DNA from: Modicisalibacter radicis
GTDB lineage: Bacteria > Pseudomonadota > Gammaproteobacteria > Pseudomonadales > Halomonadaceae
NCBI RefSeq assembly: GCF_900961225.1
Contig: NZ_CAAHFN010000059.1
Location: 1-64,000 of the forward strand
Reading direction: 5' to 3'
Length of the DNA stretch: 64,000 nucleotides
Part shown: in pieces, positions 1 through 9,093 of the stretch
Layout of the letters: each line of letters opens with the position of its first letter
Position numbering within the stretch: position 1 is the stretch's first letter
Notes under the pieces: model-generated
Told to the model about the DNA's origin: nothing
Database searches by the model: none
What the model saw: only the letters and a program-made list of their open reading frames with translations
Program-made: the position numbers and the translations under genes

Positions 1-1
1 C

Positions 2-808
2 GACAGTCACGCCCATCTGTTCGGCCCGGCGCCACGCTACCCCTACCACCCCGAACGGGGTTATACACCGCCGGACGCCAGTGCCGAGGACTATCAGCGG
101 CTGTTGACCACGCTAGGCTTCGAGCGTGCGGTGCTGGTGCAGCCGAGCGTCTACGGGACCGACAACCGTCGCCTCCTCGATGCCCTGCGCGATGCACAGG
201 AGACCGGCCTGGAGCGGCGCGGCGTCGGCGTCGTCGATGCCCGGATAACGGACGAGGAACTGCAGCACATGCATGCACTCGGCGTGCGTGGCATACGCGT
301 CAACCTGCTGTTCCCGGGCGGCGTCGATTTCCCGGCGATCAGCGCGCTCGGCGAGCGGATTGCCGAGCTCGGCTGGCACGTGCAGTGCCTCGTCGACGTG
401 TCGACCTTCGACGACCTGCGCGGGACTCTCGAACAACTGCCGCTCCCCAAGGTCATCGATCACATGGGTCACGTACCCACGACCAAGGGCATCGGTGATC
501 GCGGTTTCAAGAGCCTGCAGGAGCTGCTCGCCGAAGGAAGGACCTGGGTCAAGCTCTCGGGGCCCAACCGGGTGACCGCCAATCCTTCGGCCCTTCCCCC
601 CTACGTCGACGTGGATCCCTTCCTGCTGGCCCTGGTGAACACCAATGTCGATCGCTGTGTATTCGGCACCGACTGGCCGCATGTCAAGCTGCCCGGCACC
701 ATGCCCAACGATGGCGATCTGGTGGACGAGCTCATGCGCTTGGTTCCCGACACCGCCATGCGTGACAAAATACTCGTGCACAACCCCGCTCGACTCTATG
801 GATTCTGA
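2..808 (+). CDS. Amidohydrolase family protein (5' end outside the window)
   Basis: The open frame enters from the window edge and ends at 806-808, leaving 268 codons. The first visible residues are D-S-H-A-H-L-F, the metal-binding HxH motif at the start of the amidohydrolase-2 TIM barrel (2-pyrone-4,6-dicarboxylate hydrolase-like). Further family marks are DHMGH (about base 460) and FGTDWPH (about base 663), whose Asp is the usual catalytic or metal residue. Since the HxH motif normally lies within the first 10-20 residues, only a few codons are missing. The enzyme probably hydrolyses a cyclic or lactone-type carboxylic acid in the cytoplasm. The substrate cannot be read from sequence. It lies 96 bp before a 2-hydroxyacid oxidoreductase on the same strand, so both may serve organic-acid catabolism. 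Confidence 0.8.
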   Translation, partial: DSHAHLFGPAPRYPYHPERGYTPPDASAEDYQRLLTTLGFERAVLVQPSVYGTDNRRLLDALRDAQETGLERRGVGVVDARITDEELQHMHALGVRGIRVNLLFPGGVDFPAISALGERIAELGWHVQCLVDVSTFDDLRGTLEQLPLPKVIDHMGHVPTTKGIGDRGFKSLQELLAEGRTWVKLSGPNRVTANPSALPPYVDVDPFLLALVNTNVDRCVFGTDWPHVKLPGTMPNDGDLVDELMRLVPDTAMRDKILVHNPARLYGF

Positions 809-904
809 ACGTCGCCCGCGGGGCGAGCATGATGTCCACGGTGCGCATGAAGAGGCCTCCCGGCCCTCGGCCTTTCGTTCGCACCCCCTGTTGGAGGCCG
901 CCCT

Positions 905-3900
905 ATGATCGAGCGCCTAACGCCCGCTGAAGCCGACGACAATCGCTACAGCGCCTTTCTGAAGGATCTCGCCCACGCCGGCTTCCGTGGCGACATCGCG
1001 CCGGACTACGCCAACCGCACCGTGCTGGCCACCGATAACTCGATCTATCAGCGCCTGCCGGCGGCGGTGCTCTACCCGCGCGACGGCGACGACCTGCAGC
1101 GCATCGCCCGCCTGGCCGGGGACGGCAAGTACCGCGATATCGTGCTCGCCCCGCGCGGCGGTGGCACGGGAACCAACGGCCAGTCGCTGACCGACGGCCT
1201 GATGGTCGACGTCTCGCGCTACATGAACCGGATCATCGAGATCGATGTCGAGAATCGCCGCGTGCGGGTCCAGGCCGGGGTGGTCAAGGACCAGCTCAAC
1301 GCCGCGCTCAAGCCCCACGGGCTGTTCTTCGCCCCGGAGCTGTCCACCTCCAACCGCGCGACCATCGGCGGCATGATCGCCACCGACGCCAGCGGCCAGG
1401 GCAGCCGCGAGTACGGCAAGACCCGCGATCACGTCCTGGCCCTGGACACGGTCCTGCTCGGCGGCGGGCGCTTCGAGAGCCGGCCGGTGAGCGAGGCCGA
1501 GCTCGCGGCCCTGTGTGCGCGCGACGATGTCGTCGGCGAGGCCCACCGCGTCGCGAGCGACATCGCCGACACCCAGCGCGAGCGGATCGCAGCCGTGTTT
1601 CCGCCGCTCAACCGCTGCCTGACCGGCTACGACCTGGCACACCTGCGCACCGCCGAGGACCTTTTCGATCTCAACAGCGTGTTGTGCGGCGCGGAAGGCT
1701 CGCTGGGTTTCGTCGCCGAGGCGACGCTCAACGTCCTGCCCGCTCCCCGTCACTCGACGCTGGTCAATATCCGCTACAGCGGCTTCATGGAGGCACTGCG
1801 CGACGCCAAGGCGCTGATGGCCAGCGACGCCCGACCCACCTCGATCGAGACCATCGACGACAGCGTACTGGCCCTGGCGATGGAGGATTTCGTCTGGGAC
1901 AGCGTCGCCGAGTTCTTTCCCGCACCGGACAACGACCGTCCGGAGCCGCTCGACGACGGCGTCGACGTCGCCACGGCGCCAGCCACCCGGCGCGGCGAGC
2001 GGCCGGCGATCCGCGGCATCAACCTGGTCGAGTTCAACGACGACGATCCGGCGGCGCTGGAGGCGCGTGTCGCCGCCTTCACCGATCACCTGGCGACCGA
2101 TGCCAGCGTCGAACGGCTGGGCTACACCCTGGCGGAAGGCCGCGAACGGATCGGCCGCGTCTACGCCATGCGCAAGCGCGCCGTGGGCCTGCTCGGCAAC
2201 GTCAAGGGCGAGAAGCGTCCGATTCCATTCGTCGAGGATACCGCCGTGTCCCCCGAGCACCTGGCCGATTACATCGCCGAGTTCCGCGCGCTGCTGGATG
2301 CGCGCGGGCTCAGCTACGGGATGTTCGGCCATGTCGATGCCGGCGTGCTGCATGTGCGCCCGGCGATCGACATGAAGGACCCGGCCCAGGCGGCGCTGAT
2401 CCGCGAGCTGTCCGACGAGGTCGCGACGCTGACCCACAAGTACCACGGCCTGTTGTGGGGCGAGCACGGCAAGGGCGTTCGCTCGGAGTACGCACCTAAA
2501 TTCTTCGGCGAACTCTACCCCAGCCTGCAACGCCTAAAGGCCGCCTTCGACCCGCACAACCAGTTGAACCCGGGCAAGATAGCCACGCCGCTCTTTATCC
2601 CGCCCGAGGACGCGGAACCATCCACTCGGCCCGAAGTCGTGGGGAGCTCGCCCGAAGACGCGGTGAGCGAAGAGACCGTCAAGTGGGTCGATGCCGGGCT
2701 ATTGACCGTCGACGGCGTGCCGACCCGTGGCGAACTCGATCGCCAGATCGACGAGCGTGTCTGGCAGACTCACGCCAGTGCGGTGTACTGCAACGGCAAC
2801 GGCGCCTGCTACAACTACGATCCCGACGACGCCATGTGCCCGTCCTGGAAGGCCACCCGGCAGCGCATCCACTCGCCCAAGGGGCGTGCCAGCCTGATGC
2901 GCGAGTGGCTGCGCCTGCAGGGCAACGCCGGCATCGACGTCGTCGAGGAGTCACGCAAGAAGAAGGCGGAAGGCGCCTGGGGCTTCGTCCGCGACTTCCC
3001 GCTACGCCTGCGCAATACCCTGGCCAAGCGGCGCGGCGAGACCGATTTCTCGCACGAGGTCCATGAGGCGATGGCCGGCTGCCTGGCCTGCAAGTCCTGC
3101 GCCGGGCAGTGTCCGGTCAAGGTCGACGTGCCCGAATTCCGCGCGCAGTTCCTCGAGGTCTATCACGGCCGCTATCTGCGCCCGCTGCGCGACTACCTGA
3201 TCGGCGGGCTGGAGTTCATGGTGCCGACGCTTTCGCGGATCGCCCCGCTCTACAACGCGGCCCTGGGAAATCGCCTGGTCGACAGGTTGCTGGCCGGCCC
3301 CATCGGCATGGTCGACAGCCCACGGCTGTCACGGGCGAGTCTCGCCCGGCAGCTACGCGCCTGGGGCATCGCGGAGGCCACGCCGACCGCGCTCGGCCTG
3401 CTCAGCGAGCGCCAGAAGGCACGCAGCGTGATCCTGGTCCAGGATGCCTTCACCAGCTACTTCGAAGCGAAGCTGGTGATGGATATCGTCGAACTGCTCA
3501 CCCGGCTCGACATTCGCGTATTCGTCGCGCCGTTTTCGGCCAACGGCAAGCCGCTCAACGTCCAGGGCTTTCTCGGCGCCTTCGAGCGCACCGCCGCCAA
3601 GCAGGCGAGACGCCTCCGGACGCTTGCCGAAAGCGGCGTACCGCTGGTGGGCATCGACCCGGCGATGACCCTGACCTACCGGCAGGAGTACGCCAAGGCG
3701 CTGGGACCGGACAACGCGCCCGAGGTGCTGCTGCTGCAGGAGTGGCTGGTGTCGCTGGGCCAGCGGCTGCTGCCCGAGCCCATTGCGCTGGAGGACCCCG
3801 GGTTCAAGCTGCTCTCGCACTGCACCGAGCGCACCACCGCCCCGGGCTCGCCCAGGGCCTGGCAGCAGGTGTTCGCCCACGCCGGGCTCGAGCTCGAACT

Positions 3901-4156
3901 CATGGCCACCGGCTGCTGCGGCATGTCCGGCACCTACGGCCACGAGGCACGCAACCGCGAGACCTCCGAGACGATCTACGACCTCTCGTGGCGGGCCCCG
4001 GTCGAGGATCCGGTCAACGCCGGCAGGTTGCTGGCCACCGGCTACTCCTGCCGCAGCCAGGCCAAGCGACTCTCGGACGCCCCCTTGGCCCATCCGCTGC
4101 AGGGCCTGCTCTCGGCGGTCAAGCGTACCCGGCCGGTGAACCGGCCCCGCTCATGA
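905..4156 (+). CDS. ydiJ: FAD/4Fe-4S oxidoreductase, YdiJ type (D-2-hydroxyglutarate dehydrogenase-like)
   Basis: 1083 residues. The order of domains is: FAD-binding type 4 with the loop PRGGGTGTNGQSLTDG near residue 82; FAD-linked oxidase C-terminal domain to about 560, with a histidine-rich stretch (FGHVDAGVLHVRP); an iron-sulfur region with Cys at CNGNGAC (about 628) and CLACKSCAGQCPVK (about 727); and a C-terminal CCG-type segment GCCGMSGTYGHE near 1002. This is the YdiJ/GlcD-GlpC fusion layout, and E. coli YdiJ (about 1018 aa) oxidises D-2-hydroxyglutarate. Electrons would pass from FAD through Fe-S to the respiratory chain. Start: ATG at 905 with GGAGG at 893-897. The exact 2-hydroxyacid is inferred from homology of layout. 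Confidence 0.85.
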   Translation: MIERLTPAEADDNRYSAFLKDLAHAGFRGDIAPDYANRTVLATDNSIYQRLPAAVLYPRDGDDLQRIARLAGDGKYRDIVLAPRGGGTGTNGQSLTDGLMVDVSRYMNRIIEIDVENRRVRVQAGVVKDQLNAALKPHGLFFAPELSTSNRATIGGMIATDASGQGSREYGKTRDHVLALDTVLLGGGRFESRPVSEAELAALCARDDVVGEAHRVASDIADTQRERIAAVFPPLNRCLTGYDLAHLRTAEDLFDLNSVLCGAEGSLGFVAEATLNVLPAPRHSTLVNIRYSGFMEALRDAKALMASDARPTSIETIDDSVLALAMEDFVWDSVAEFFPAPDNDRPEPLDDGVDVATAPATRRGERPAIRGINLVEFNDDDPAALEARVAAFTDHLATDASVERLGYTLAEGRERIGRVYAMRKRAVGLLGNVKGEKRPIPFVEDTAVSPEHLADYIAEFRALLDARGLSYGMFGHVDAGVLHVRPAIDMKDPAQAALIRELSDEVATLTHKYHGLLWGEHGKGVRSEYAPKFFGELYPSLQRLKAAFDPHNQLNPGKIATPLFIPPEDAEPSTRPEVVGSSPEDAVSEETVKWVDAGLLTVDGVPTRGELDRQIDERVWQTHASAVYCNGNGACYNYDPDDAMCPSWKATRQRIHSPKGRASLMREWLRLQGNAGIDVVEESRKKKAEGAWGFVRDFPLRLRNTLAKRRGETDFSHEVHEAMAGCLACKSCAGQCPVKVDVPEFRAQFLEVYHGRYLRPLRDYLIGGLEFMVPTLSRIAPLYNAALGNRLVDRLLAGPIGMVDSPRLSRASLARQLRAWGIAEATPTALGLLSERQKARSVILVQDAFTSYFEAKLVMDIVELLTRLDIRVFVAPFSANGKPLNVQGFLGAFERTAAKQARRLRTLAESGVPLVGIDPAMTLTYRQEYAKALGPDNAPEVLLLQEWLVSLGQRLLPEPIALEDPGFKLLSHCTERTTAPGSPRAWQQVFAHAGLELELMATGCCGMSGTYGHEARNRETSETIYDLSWRAPVEDPVNAGRLLATGYSCRSQAKRLSDAPLAHPLQGLLSAVKRTRPVNRPRS

Positions 4157-4163
4157 GGCGCCC

Positions 4164-4364
4164 ATGTCACGCACACTGATCGTCATCGGCCTGCTCGTGG
4201 CCGCCGCCGGCCTGCTGTGGCCCTGGCTGTCGAAACTGCCGTTGGGCCATCTGCCGGGTGACATCGTCATTCACCGCGGCAACGTCTCGTTTTATTTCCC
4301 CGTGACCACGATGATCCTGGCCAGCGCCGTGCTCTCGGCGCTGGTCTGGCTATTCAATCGTTGA
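4164..4364 (+). CDS. DUF2905 family small membrane protein
   Basis: 66 residues with two hydrophobic segments (about 3-22 and 45-63) separated by the family's recognisable loop LPGDIVIHRGNVSFYFP. This loop identifies DUF2905, a family of unknown function of roughly this length. It starts 7 bp after the ydiJ stop, so it is probably co-transcribed with it. The start ATG at 4164 is the only one that gives the complete first membrane segment. Inner-membrane location is predicted from hydrophobicity. No function can be given. Confidence 0.8.
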   Translation: MSRTLIVIGLLVAAAGLLWPWLSKLPLGHLPGDIVIHRGNVSFYFPVTTMILASAVLSALVWLFNR

Positions 4365-4445
4365 AGCCACGATGGCCGGGGCGCCGGCATCCGGCGATTG
4401 CATGGCGCGCGCCCGGCGCGTAGGCTGCGCGCTGCTTTCGACGCA

Positions 4446-6311
4446 ATGGCGGATTACCCGATGGAGCACCCTGCCCTCGCCCTCACCGGCATCGGCCTGC
4501 TGGCCCTGATCTGCCAATGGACCGCCTGGCGGTTGCGCTTGCCGGCGATCCTGCCGCTGTTGATCGGCGGCATCCTCGCCGGTCCGGTAACCGGCCTGCT
4601 CGACCCCGACGCGCTGCTCGGCGAACTGCTTTTTCCGCTGGTCTCGCTGGCGGTAGCGATCATCCTCTTCGAGGGCAGCCTGACGCTGGACTTCAAGGAC
4701 CTGCGGGGTCATGGCCGCACGGTACGACGGCTGGTGACCTGGGGCGCGCTGATCACCGCCGGCGTCGGCACGCTGGCCGCGCACCTGCTGCTCGACCTGG
4801 ACTGGGAGATGGCCAGCCTGCTCGGCGCCGTGCTGGTGGTCACCGGCCCCACCGTGGTGTCGCCGCTGGTCCAGACGCTGCGCGCCCGCCGGCACCTCAC
4901 CCAGATCCTGCGCTGGGAAGGCATTCTCATCGATCCGGTGGGCGCCATCGGCGCGGTACTGGTCTACGAGTTCGTCGCCCTCGGCCTGGCCCAGGGCGCC
5001 ATCTCGCACACCCTCGTGCTGTTCGGCGAGACCGCGGCGATCGGTTTCGGCCTGGGCGGCCTGGGCGGCTACCTGTGGGGGCTGGTGCTGCGGCATCACT
5101 GGCTGCCGCAGCGGCTGCACAGCTTCGGCACGCTGATGATCATGCTCGGCCTGTTCAGCGTTTCCAACCTGCTGTTTCACGAGTCGGGGCTATTGACGGT
5201 GACGGTGATGGGGGTCTGGTTGGCGAACATGCGCGCGGTGCCCACCCAGCAGATCATCGAGTTCAAGGAGACGCTGTCGGTGCTGCTGATCTCGGGGCTG
5301 TTCATCCTGCTCGCCGCGCGGCTCACCGCCGAGCAGCTGGCGCTGCTGTCGTGGCCGGCCTGGGGGTATCTGGCGATCCTGGTATGGGTGGCCCGGCCGC
5401 TTGCGGTGTGGCTGTGCACGCTGGGCAGTGGCCTCAACTGGCGCGAGAAGGCATTGCTGGCCTGGCTGTCGCCGCGCGGCATCGTCGCCGCTGCGGTCGC
5501 CTCGCTATTCGCCATCAAGCTCGAGGAAAACGGCGTCGCCAACGCCGAACTGCTGGTACCGGTGACCTTCCTGGTGATCATCAGCACGGTGGTGGTACAG
5601 AGCCTGCTGTCGCGGCCGATCGCCCAGTTGCTCAAGGTCAGCGAGCCGGCGCCCTCGGGCTTTCTGATCCTGGGTGCCAACCCGCTGGCCCGGGCGATCG
5701 CCAAGGCGCTGACCGATGCCGGCTTCGCGGTACGGCTCAGCGACACCAACTGGGAGGCGGTCCAGGAAGCGCGCATGGCGGGACTGCCCGTCTACTACGG
5801 CAATCCGCTTTCCGAACATGCCGCCCAGCATCTGGAACTCACCGGCATCGGTCACCTGCTGCCGCTGTCGCCCTACCGCGAGCTCAACAACCTGGCTGCG
5901 CTGCACTTCGAGCACATCCTGGGCCACGGCCGGGTCTATCGGCTGGCCGAGGACGACAATCGCAGCGCCCGGCGTCATCGCGAGCAGGCACTGGCCCACC
6001 TGCCACTGCTCGGCGACGGCGAGACCACCTATGCCCGGCTGGTCGCCCTGATCGAAGCCGGCGCGGAGTTGCGCAGTGCACGGCTGACCGAGAACTTCGG
6101 CCTGGCGCACTACCGGGCCATTCACGACCAGCGGCTGCTGCCGCTGTTCTGCATCGCGCAGAGCGGCCGCATCCGCATCGCCAGCGACCAGACGCCGCTG
6201 ACGCCCAGGGCCGGAGAAACGCTGATCAGCCTGATCTTCCCCGACTCGCCGGAATACGCGCAGCGCAACGGCCCGACGTCACCCGCGGGTGCCGGCCCGC
6301 AACGCGGCTGA
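4446..6311 (+). CDS. Cation:proton antiporter (CPA1/NhaP-like) with C-terminal nucleotide-binding domain
   Basis: About 621 residues. The first ~400 hold roughly a dozen hydrophobic segments of a sodium/hydrogen exchanger, with conserved features such as ILFEGSLTLD, VVTGPTVVSPL and a WLSPRGIVAAAVASLFA segment. The rest begins GFLILGANPLARAIAKAL, a Rossmann-type TrkA-N/RCK nucleotide-binding fold that may gate transport. It would exchange Na+ or K+ for H+ across the inner membrane, useful in a halophile. Start: the open frame extends upstream to a TTG at 4398, but the upstream residues are Arg/Ala-rich and unlike a membrane N-terminus. ATG 4446 or ATG 4461 fits better, and neither has a strong ribosome binding site. 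Which cation is carried is not known. Confidence 0.8.
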   Translation: MADYPMEHPALALTGIGLLALICQWTAWRLRLPAILPLLIGGILAGPVTGLLDPDALLGELLFPLVSLAVAIILFEGSLTLDFKDLRGHGRTVRRLVTWGALITAGVGTLAAHLLLDLDWEMASLLGAVLVVTGPTVVSPLVQTLRARRHLTQILRWEGILIDPVGAIGAVLVYEFVALGLAQGAISHTLVLFGETAAIGFGLGGLGGYLWGLVLRHHWLPQRLHSFGTLMIMLGLFSVSNLLFHESGLLTVTVMGVWLANMRAVPTQQIIEFKETLSVLLISGLFILLAARLTAEQLALLSWPAWGYLAILVWVARPLAVWLCTLGSGLNWREKALLAWLSPRGIVAAAVASLFAIKLEENGVANAELLVPVTFLVIISTVVVQSLLSRPIAQLLKVSEPAPSGFLILGANPLARAIAKALTDAGFAVRLSDTNWEAVQEARMAGLPVYYGNPLSEHAAQHLELTGIGHLLPLSPYRELNNLAALHFEHILGHGRVYRLAEDDNRSARRHREQALAHLPLLGDGETTYARLVALIEAGAELRSARLTENFGLAHYRAIHDQRLLPLFCIAQSGRIRIASDQTPLTPRAGETLISLIFPDSPEYAQRNGPTSPAGAGPQRG

Positions 6312-6320
6312 GCAACCGGA

Positions 6321-7127
6321 TCAGAAGAACAGCCGCCGCAGCGCCGCCCCCGGGTCGGCCTCGCGCATGAACGCCTCGCCGACCAGGAAGCCGTTGACGC
6401 CATGCTCGCGCATGTGCTCGACATCGCCGCGGGTATGGATACCCGACTCGGTGATCACCGTCACCGCTTCGGGGATGCGTGAAAGCAGCTGGAAGGTGGT
6501 GTCGAGACTGGTCTCGAAGCTGTGCAGGTCGCGATTGTTGATACCCACCAGCGCCAGATCCAGTGTCAGCGCCCGCTCCAGCTCGAGGGCGTCGTGCACT
6601 TCGACCAGCACGTCCATGCCCAGCGCCACGGCCTGCTGGTGCAGGTCCTTGAGCCGATCGTCGTCGAGCGCGGCGACGATCAGCAGGATGCAGTCGGCGC
6701 CGATCGCCCGCGCCTCGCTGACCTGATAGCCGTCGACGATGAAGTCCTTGCGGATCACCGGCAGCGCACAGGCGTCGCGCGCGGCGACCAGATAGTCCTC
6801 GTGGCCCTGGAAGAAATCGGCATCGGTGAGCACCGACAGGCAGCTCGCCCCGGCCTCGGCGTAGGCCCTGGCGATCGCCTCGGGGTCGAAGGCGTCGCGT
6901 ATCACGCCCTTCGACGGCGAGGCCTTCTTGACCTCGGCGATCACCGCCGGATCGCCGTCGGCGATGGTCCGGTCGAGGGCCTCGACGAAACCGCGCGGGG
7001 CGCTCTGGGCACGAGCCCGCTCGAGCAGTGTCGCCTCGCTGACCCGTGAGCGTCGCGCGGCGATCTCTTCGTCCTTGCGAGCGAGGATCCTGGCGAGAAT
7101 GGTCGGCAGTTCGCTGCTCTGGCTCAT
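6321..7127 (-). CDS. trpC: Indole-3-glycerol phosphate synthase
   Basis: 268 residues, the usual size for a monofunctional bacterial TrpC. It converts CdRP to indole-3-glycerol phosphate, the fourth chemical step of tryptophan synthesis. Family marks are [13 protein letters not shown] (substrate and catalytic Lys/Glu), [11 protein letters not shown], the catalytic [12 protein letters not shown] and the phosphate-binding [10 protein letters not shown], followed by ITESGI. It is the last gene of trpGDC: its ATG overlaps the trpD stop in an ATGA, indicating translational coupling. The stop of the upstream convergent antiporter gene lies only 9 bp away, with no clear terminator between. Confidence 0.96.
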   Translation of the reverse strand: MSQSSELPTILARILARKDEEIAARRSRVSEATLLERARAQSAPRGFVEALDRTIADGDPAVIAEVKKASPSKGVIRDAFDPEAIARAYAEAGASCLSVLTDADFFQGHEDYLVAARDACALPVIRKDFIVDGYQVSEARAIGADCILLIVAALDDDRLKDLHQQAVALGMDVLVEVHDALELERALTLDLALVGINNRDLHSFETSLDTTFQLLSRIPEAVTVITESGIHTRGDVEHMREHGVNGFLVGEAFMREADPGAALRRLFF

Positions 7128-8161
7128 CGGGAGACCCCGTTGTGTTCGGCGAAGACCCGCGCGAAATCGGCGAGCTCCTTCATCTTTTCGCGGGCAAGGC
7201 CGCTGTCCATGGCGTCCTGGGCGAGCGCCACCCCCTCCTTGATGCTGGTGGCGATATCGCAGGCGTAGAGTGCCGCGCCGGCATTCAGCGCGACGATGTC
7301 CGCCGCCTCGCCCTCACCGGCCAGGGCCTCGCGGACCAGCCGCAGGCTGTCCTCGGCGGTGACCGCCTTGAGCGGCGCCAGCGAGCGGCGCTGGATGCCG
7401 AAGTCCTCGGGGGCGATGGTGTACTCCTCGATCGTGCCGTCGCGCAACTCGGCGATCCGCGTCGGCGCCGCCAGCGAAACCTCGTCGAGGCCATCCTCGG
7501 CGTGCGCCACCAGCACGTGCCGGCTACCCAGGCGCTTGAGCACCTCGGCCATCAGCGGCACCAGCTCGGCCTGGTAGACGCCCAGCAACTGGTGCTGGGC
7601 GCCGGCCGGGTTGGTCAGCGGACCCAGGATGTTGAAGATGGTCCGCACCCCCATCTCGCGGCGCGGACCGATGGCGTGGCGCATCGCCTTGTGGTGCATC
7701 GGCGCGAACATGAAGCCGACGCCGACCTGCTCGATACAGCGCGCCACCTGGGCGGGTTCGAGATCGAGCTTGATTCCCGCCACATCGAACAGGTCGGCGC
7801 TGCCCGATGACGACGACACGCTGCGGTTGCCGTGCTTGGCGACATGCCCGCCCGCGGCGGCGACCACGAAACTCGAGGCGGTGGAGACGTTGAACAGGTT
7901 GGCACCGTCGCCACCGGTGCCGACGATATCCACCAGATCGCCGCACGCCACATCGACCCGCGTCATCAACTCGCGCATCACCTGCGCGGCGGCGGTCACT
8001 TCATCGACCGTCTCGCCCTTCATCGACAGGCCGATCAGCAGGCCGCCGATCTGCGCGTCGCTGGCCTCGCCGGTCATGATCGTGCGCATGATCGCGTGGG
8101 TATCGGCGTAACTCAGGTCCCGACCGCGCATGACCGCGTCGATCGCCTCTCGCATCTGCAT
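7124..8161 (-). CDS. trpD: Anthranilate phosphoribosyltransferase
   Basis: 345 residues. It transfers phosphoribosyl from PRPP to anthranilate. The PRPP-binding loop GTGGDG, the [15 protein letters not shown] stretch and the metal-binding DE pair in EDGLDEVSL are all present. The open frame extends nine codons upstream to a GTG, but ATG 8161 is chosen because a strong AAGGAGGGGAG lies just before it. It is the middle gene of trpGDC, with a 69-bp gap from trpG and a 4-bp overlap with trpC. Confidence 0.96.
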   Translation of the reverse strand: MQMREAIDAVMRGRDLSYADTHAIMRTIMTGEASDAQIGGLLIGLSMKGETVDEVTAAAQVMRELMTRVDVACGDLVDIVGTGGDGANLFNVSTASSFVVAAAGGHVAKHGNRSVSSSSGSADLFDVAGIKLDLEPAQVARCIEQVGVGFMFAPMHHKAMRHAIGPRREMGVRTIFNILGPLTNPAGAQHQLLGVYQAELVPLMAEVLKRLGSRHVLVAHAEDGLDEVSLAAPTRIAELRDGTIEEYTIAPEDFGIQRRSLAPLKAVTAEDSLRLVREALAGEGEAADIVALNAGAALYACDIATSIKEGVALAQDAMDSGLAREKMKELADFARVFAEHNGVSR

Positions 8162-8230
8162 GGTGGTTCTCCCCTCCTTGTTCTGCACCCAATGGCCCCC
8201 GTCGCGCCCGCGACGAAACCTCGACAGCCC

Positions 8231-8818
8231 CTAGCCGCGGCGTTCGAGAAAGTTCGCCAGCAGTTCGTGGCCCTGGCGGGTAAGGATCGACTCCGGGTGG
8301 AACTGGACGCCCTCGACGTCCAGCGTCTTGTGGCGCAGTCCCATGATCACCCCCGGGGTGACGTCATCGTCGTCGACCCGCGCGGTCACCTCGAGACACT
8401 CGGGCAGGCTCTCGGCCTCGACCACCAGCGAGTGGTAGCGGGTGACTTCCAGAGGGTCTTCGAGGCCGGCGAATACACCCTCGCCGCCATGGCGCACCCG
8501 CGAGGTCTTGCCGTGCATCACCCGGGGCGCGCGCACCACCTTGCCGCCGTAGACCTGGCCGATCGCCTGATGCCCCAGACACACCCCGAGAATCGGCAGC
8601 TTGCCGGCGAAATGGCGAATCACGTCCATCGAGATGCCCGCCTCGTCGGGCGTGCAGGGACCGGGCGAGATGACGATGTGACTGAGCGGCATGCGCTCGA
8701 TATCGGCCAGGGTGATCGCGTCGTTGCGGTACGTCACCACCTCGGCCCCCAACTCGTTCAGGTACTGCACCAGGTTGAAGGTGAAGCTGTCGTAGTTGTC
8801 GATCATCAGCACGGACAT
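8231..8818 (-). CDS. trpG: Anthranilate synthase glutamine amidotransferase component
   Basis: 195 residues, a class I glutamine amidotransferase that supplies ammonia to TrpE. It shows the N-terminal [15 protein letters not shown], the nucleophile elbow [11 protein letters not shown] (Cys) and the C-terminal His/Glu in [10 protein letters not shown]. Start: ATG 8818 gives the family's normal N-terminus. ATG 8845 and longer forms only add unconserved residues, and no strong ribosome binding site marks any of them. It is the first structural gene after the trp attenuator and is therefore expected to respond to charged tRNA-Trp. It could also serve folate synthesis as PabA, but the linkage to trpD-trpC argues for TrpG. 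Confidence 0.94.
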   Translation of the reverse strand: MSVLMIDNYDSFTFNLVQYLNELGAEVVTYRNDAITLADIERMPLSHIVISPGPCTPDEAGISMDVIRHFAGKLPILGVCLGHQAIGQVYGGKVVRAPRVMHGKTSRVRHGGEGVFAGLEDPLEVTRYHSLVVEAESLPECLEVTARVDDDDVTPGVIMGLRHKTLDVEGVQFHPESILTRQGHELLANFLERRG

Positions 8819-8927
8819 GGGGTTAACACTCTGATTCTGTTGCATGAGGCTGGTTTCCGCCTGTGTCGTTAGCCTGGGTTTCCAGATCAGTCTTGCTGCC
8901 AGCCGTGCGGGATTCGATAGACACAAA

Positions 8928-8950
8928 AATGCCGCCCCGCAGGCGGCATT
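8928..8950 (-). terminator. trp attenuator terminator hairpin (3:4)
   Basis: On the minus strand a 9-bp perfect stem (arms 8942-8950 and 8928-8936, core GCCGCC/GGCGGC) with a 5-nt loop is followed by a T run at 8925-8929. It stands 110 bp before trpG. The first arm can instead pair with 8967-8973, so this is a regulated terminator. Confidence 0.88.
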
Positions 8951-8988
8951 TCTTCAGTCGTCAGCGTGCCGCCCTCGCTCAGGAGGGC
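8942..8988 (-). promoter_or_regulatory. trp leader alternative structures (1:2 pause hairpin and 2:3 antiterminator)
   Basis: Reading the minus strand, GCCCTC (8983-8988) pairs with GAGGGC (8971-8976) across a 6-nt loop. This stem covers the end of the leader ORF, just past the two Trp codons. The overlapping segment 8967-8973 can pair instead with 8942-8948 (TGCCGCC), which excludes the terminator. A ribosome stalled at the Trp codons would block the 1:2 stem, favour 2:3 and allow read-through into trpGDC. The pairings are exact by inspection. Regulation is inferred from the classical E. coli trp model. Confidence 0.82.
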
Positions 8989-9026
8989 CACCACTGAATC
9001 GGCCTGTGCGTCTGTTCGTTAGTCAT
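8979..9026 (-). CDS. trpL: trp operon leader peptide
   Basis: A 15-codon ORF encoding MTNEQTHRPIQWWPS and ending in TGA. Two adjacent Trp codons sit at positions 12-13, right before a stem that overlaps the stop codon. This is the hallmark of a trp leader peptide whose translation senses tRNA-Trp charging. It lies between trpE and trpG, directly upstream of a terminator hairpin, so it controls trpGDC and not trpE. There is no ribosome binding site upstream. The candidate promoter places the transcription start at or next to the ATG, suggesting leaderless translation. Confidence 0.85.
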   Translation of the reverse strand: MTNEQTHRPIQWWPS

Positions 9027-9033
9027 GCCAGCA

Positions 9034-9062
9034 ATAGTGCGGTCGAGGGCCGAAGGTGTCAA
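9034..9062 (-). promoter_or_regulatory. Promoter of the trpL-trpGDC transcript
   Basis: On the minus strand a perfect TTGACA (9057-9062) is followed 17 bp later by CACTAT (9034-9039), a sigma-70 type pair with a weak -10. Only 7 bp separate the -10 from the trpL ATG at 9026. The promoter lies in the 67 bp after the trpE stop, giving trpGDC its own start. Confidence 0.6.
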
Positions 9063-9093
9063 GACGCCCCCGCCACACCCGGTGGCTCGACGC

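Noticed and set aside
917..2530. Long minus-strand frame opposite ydiJ
   Set aside because: A shadow of a GC-rich gene: its composition is His/Gln/Arg/Val-rich with no family features, and the plus-strand gene is clear.
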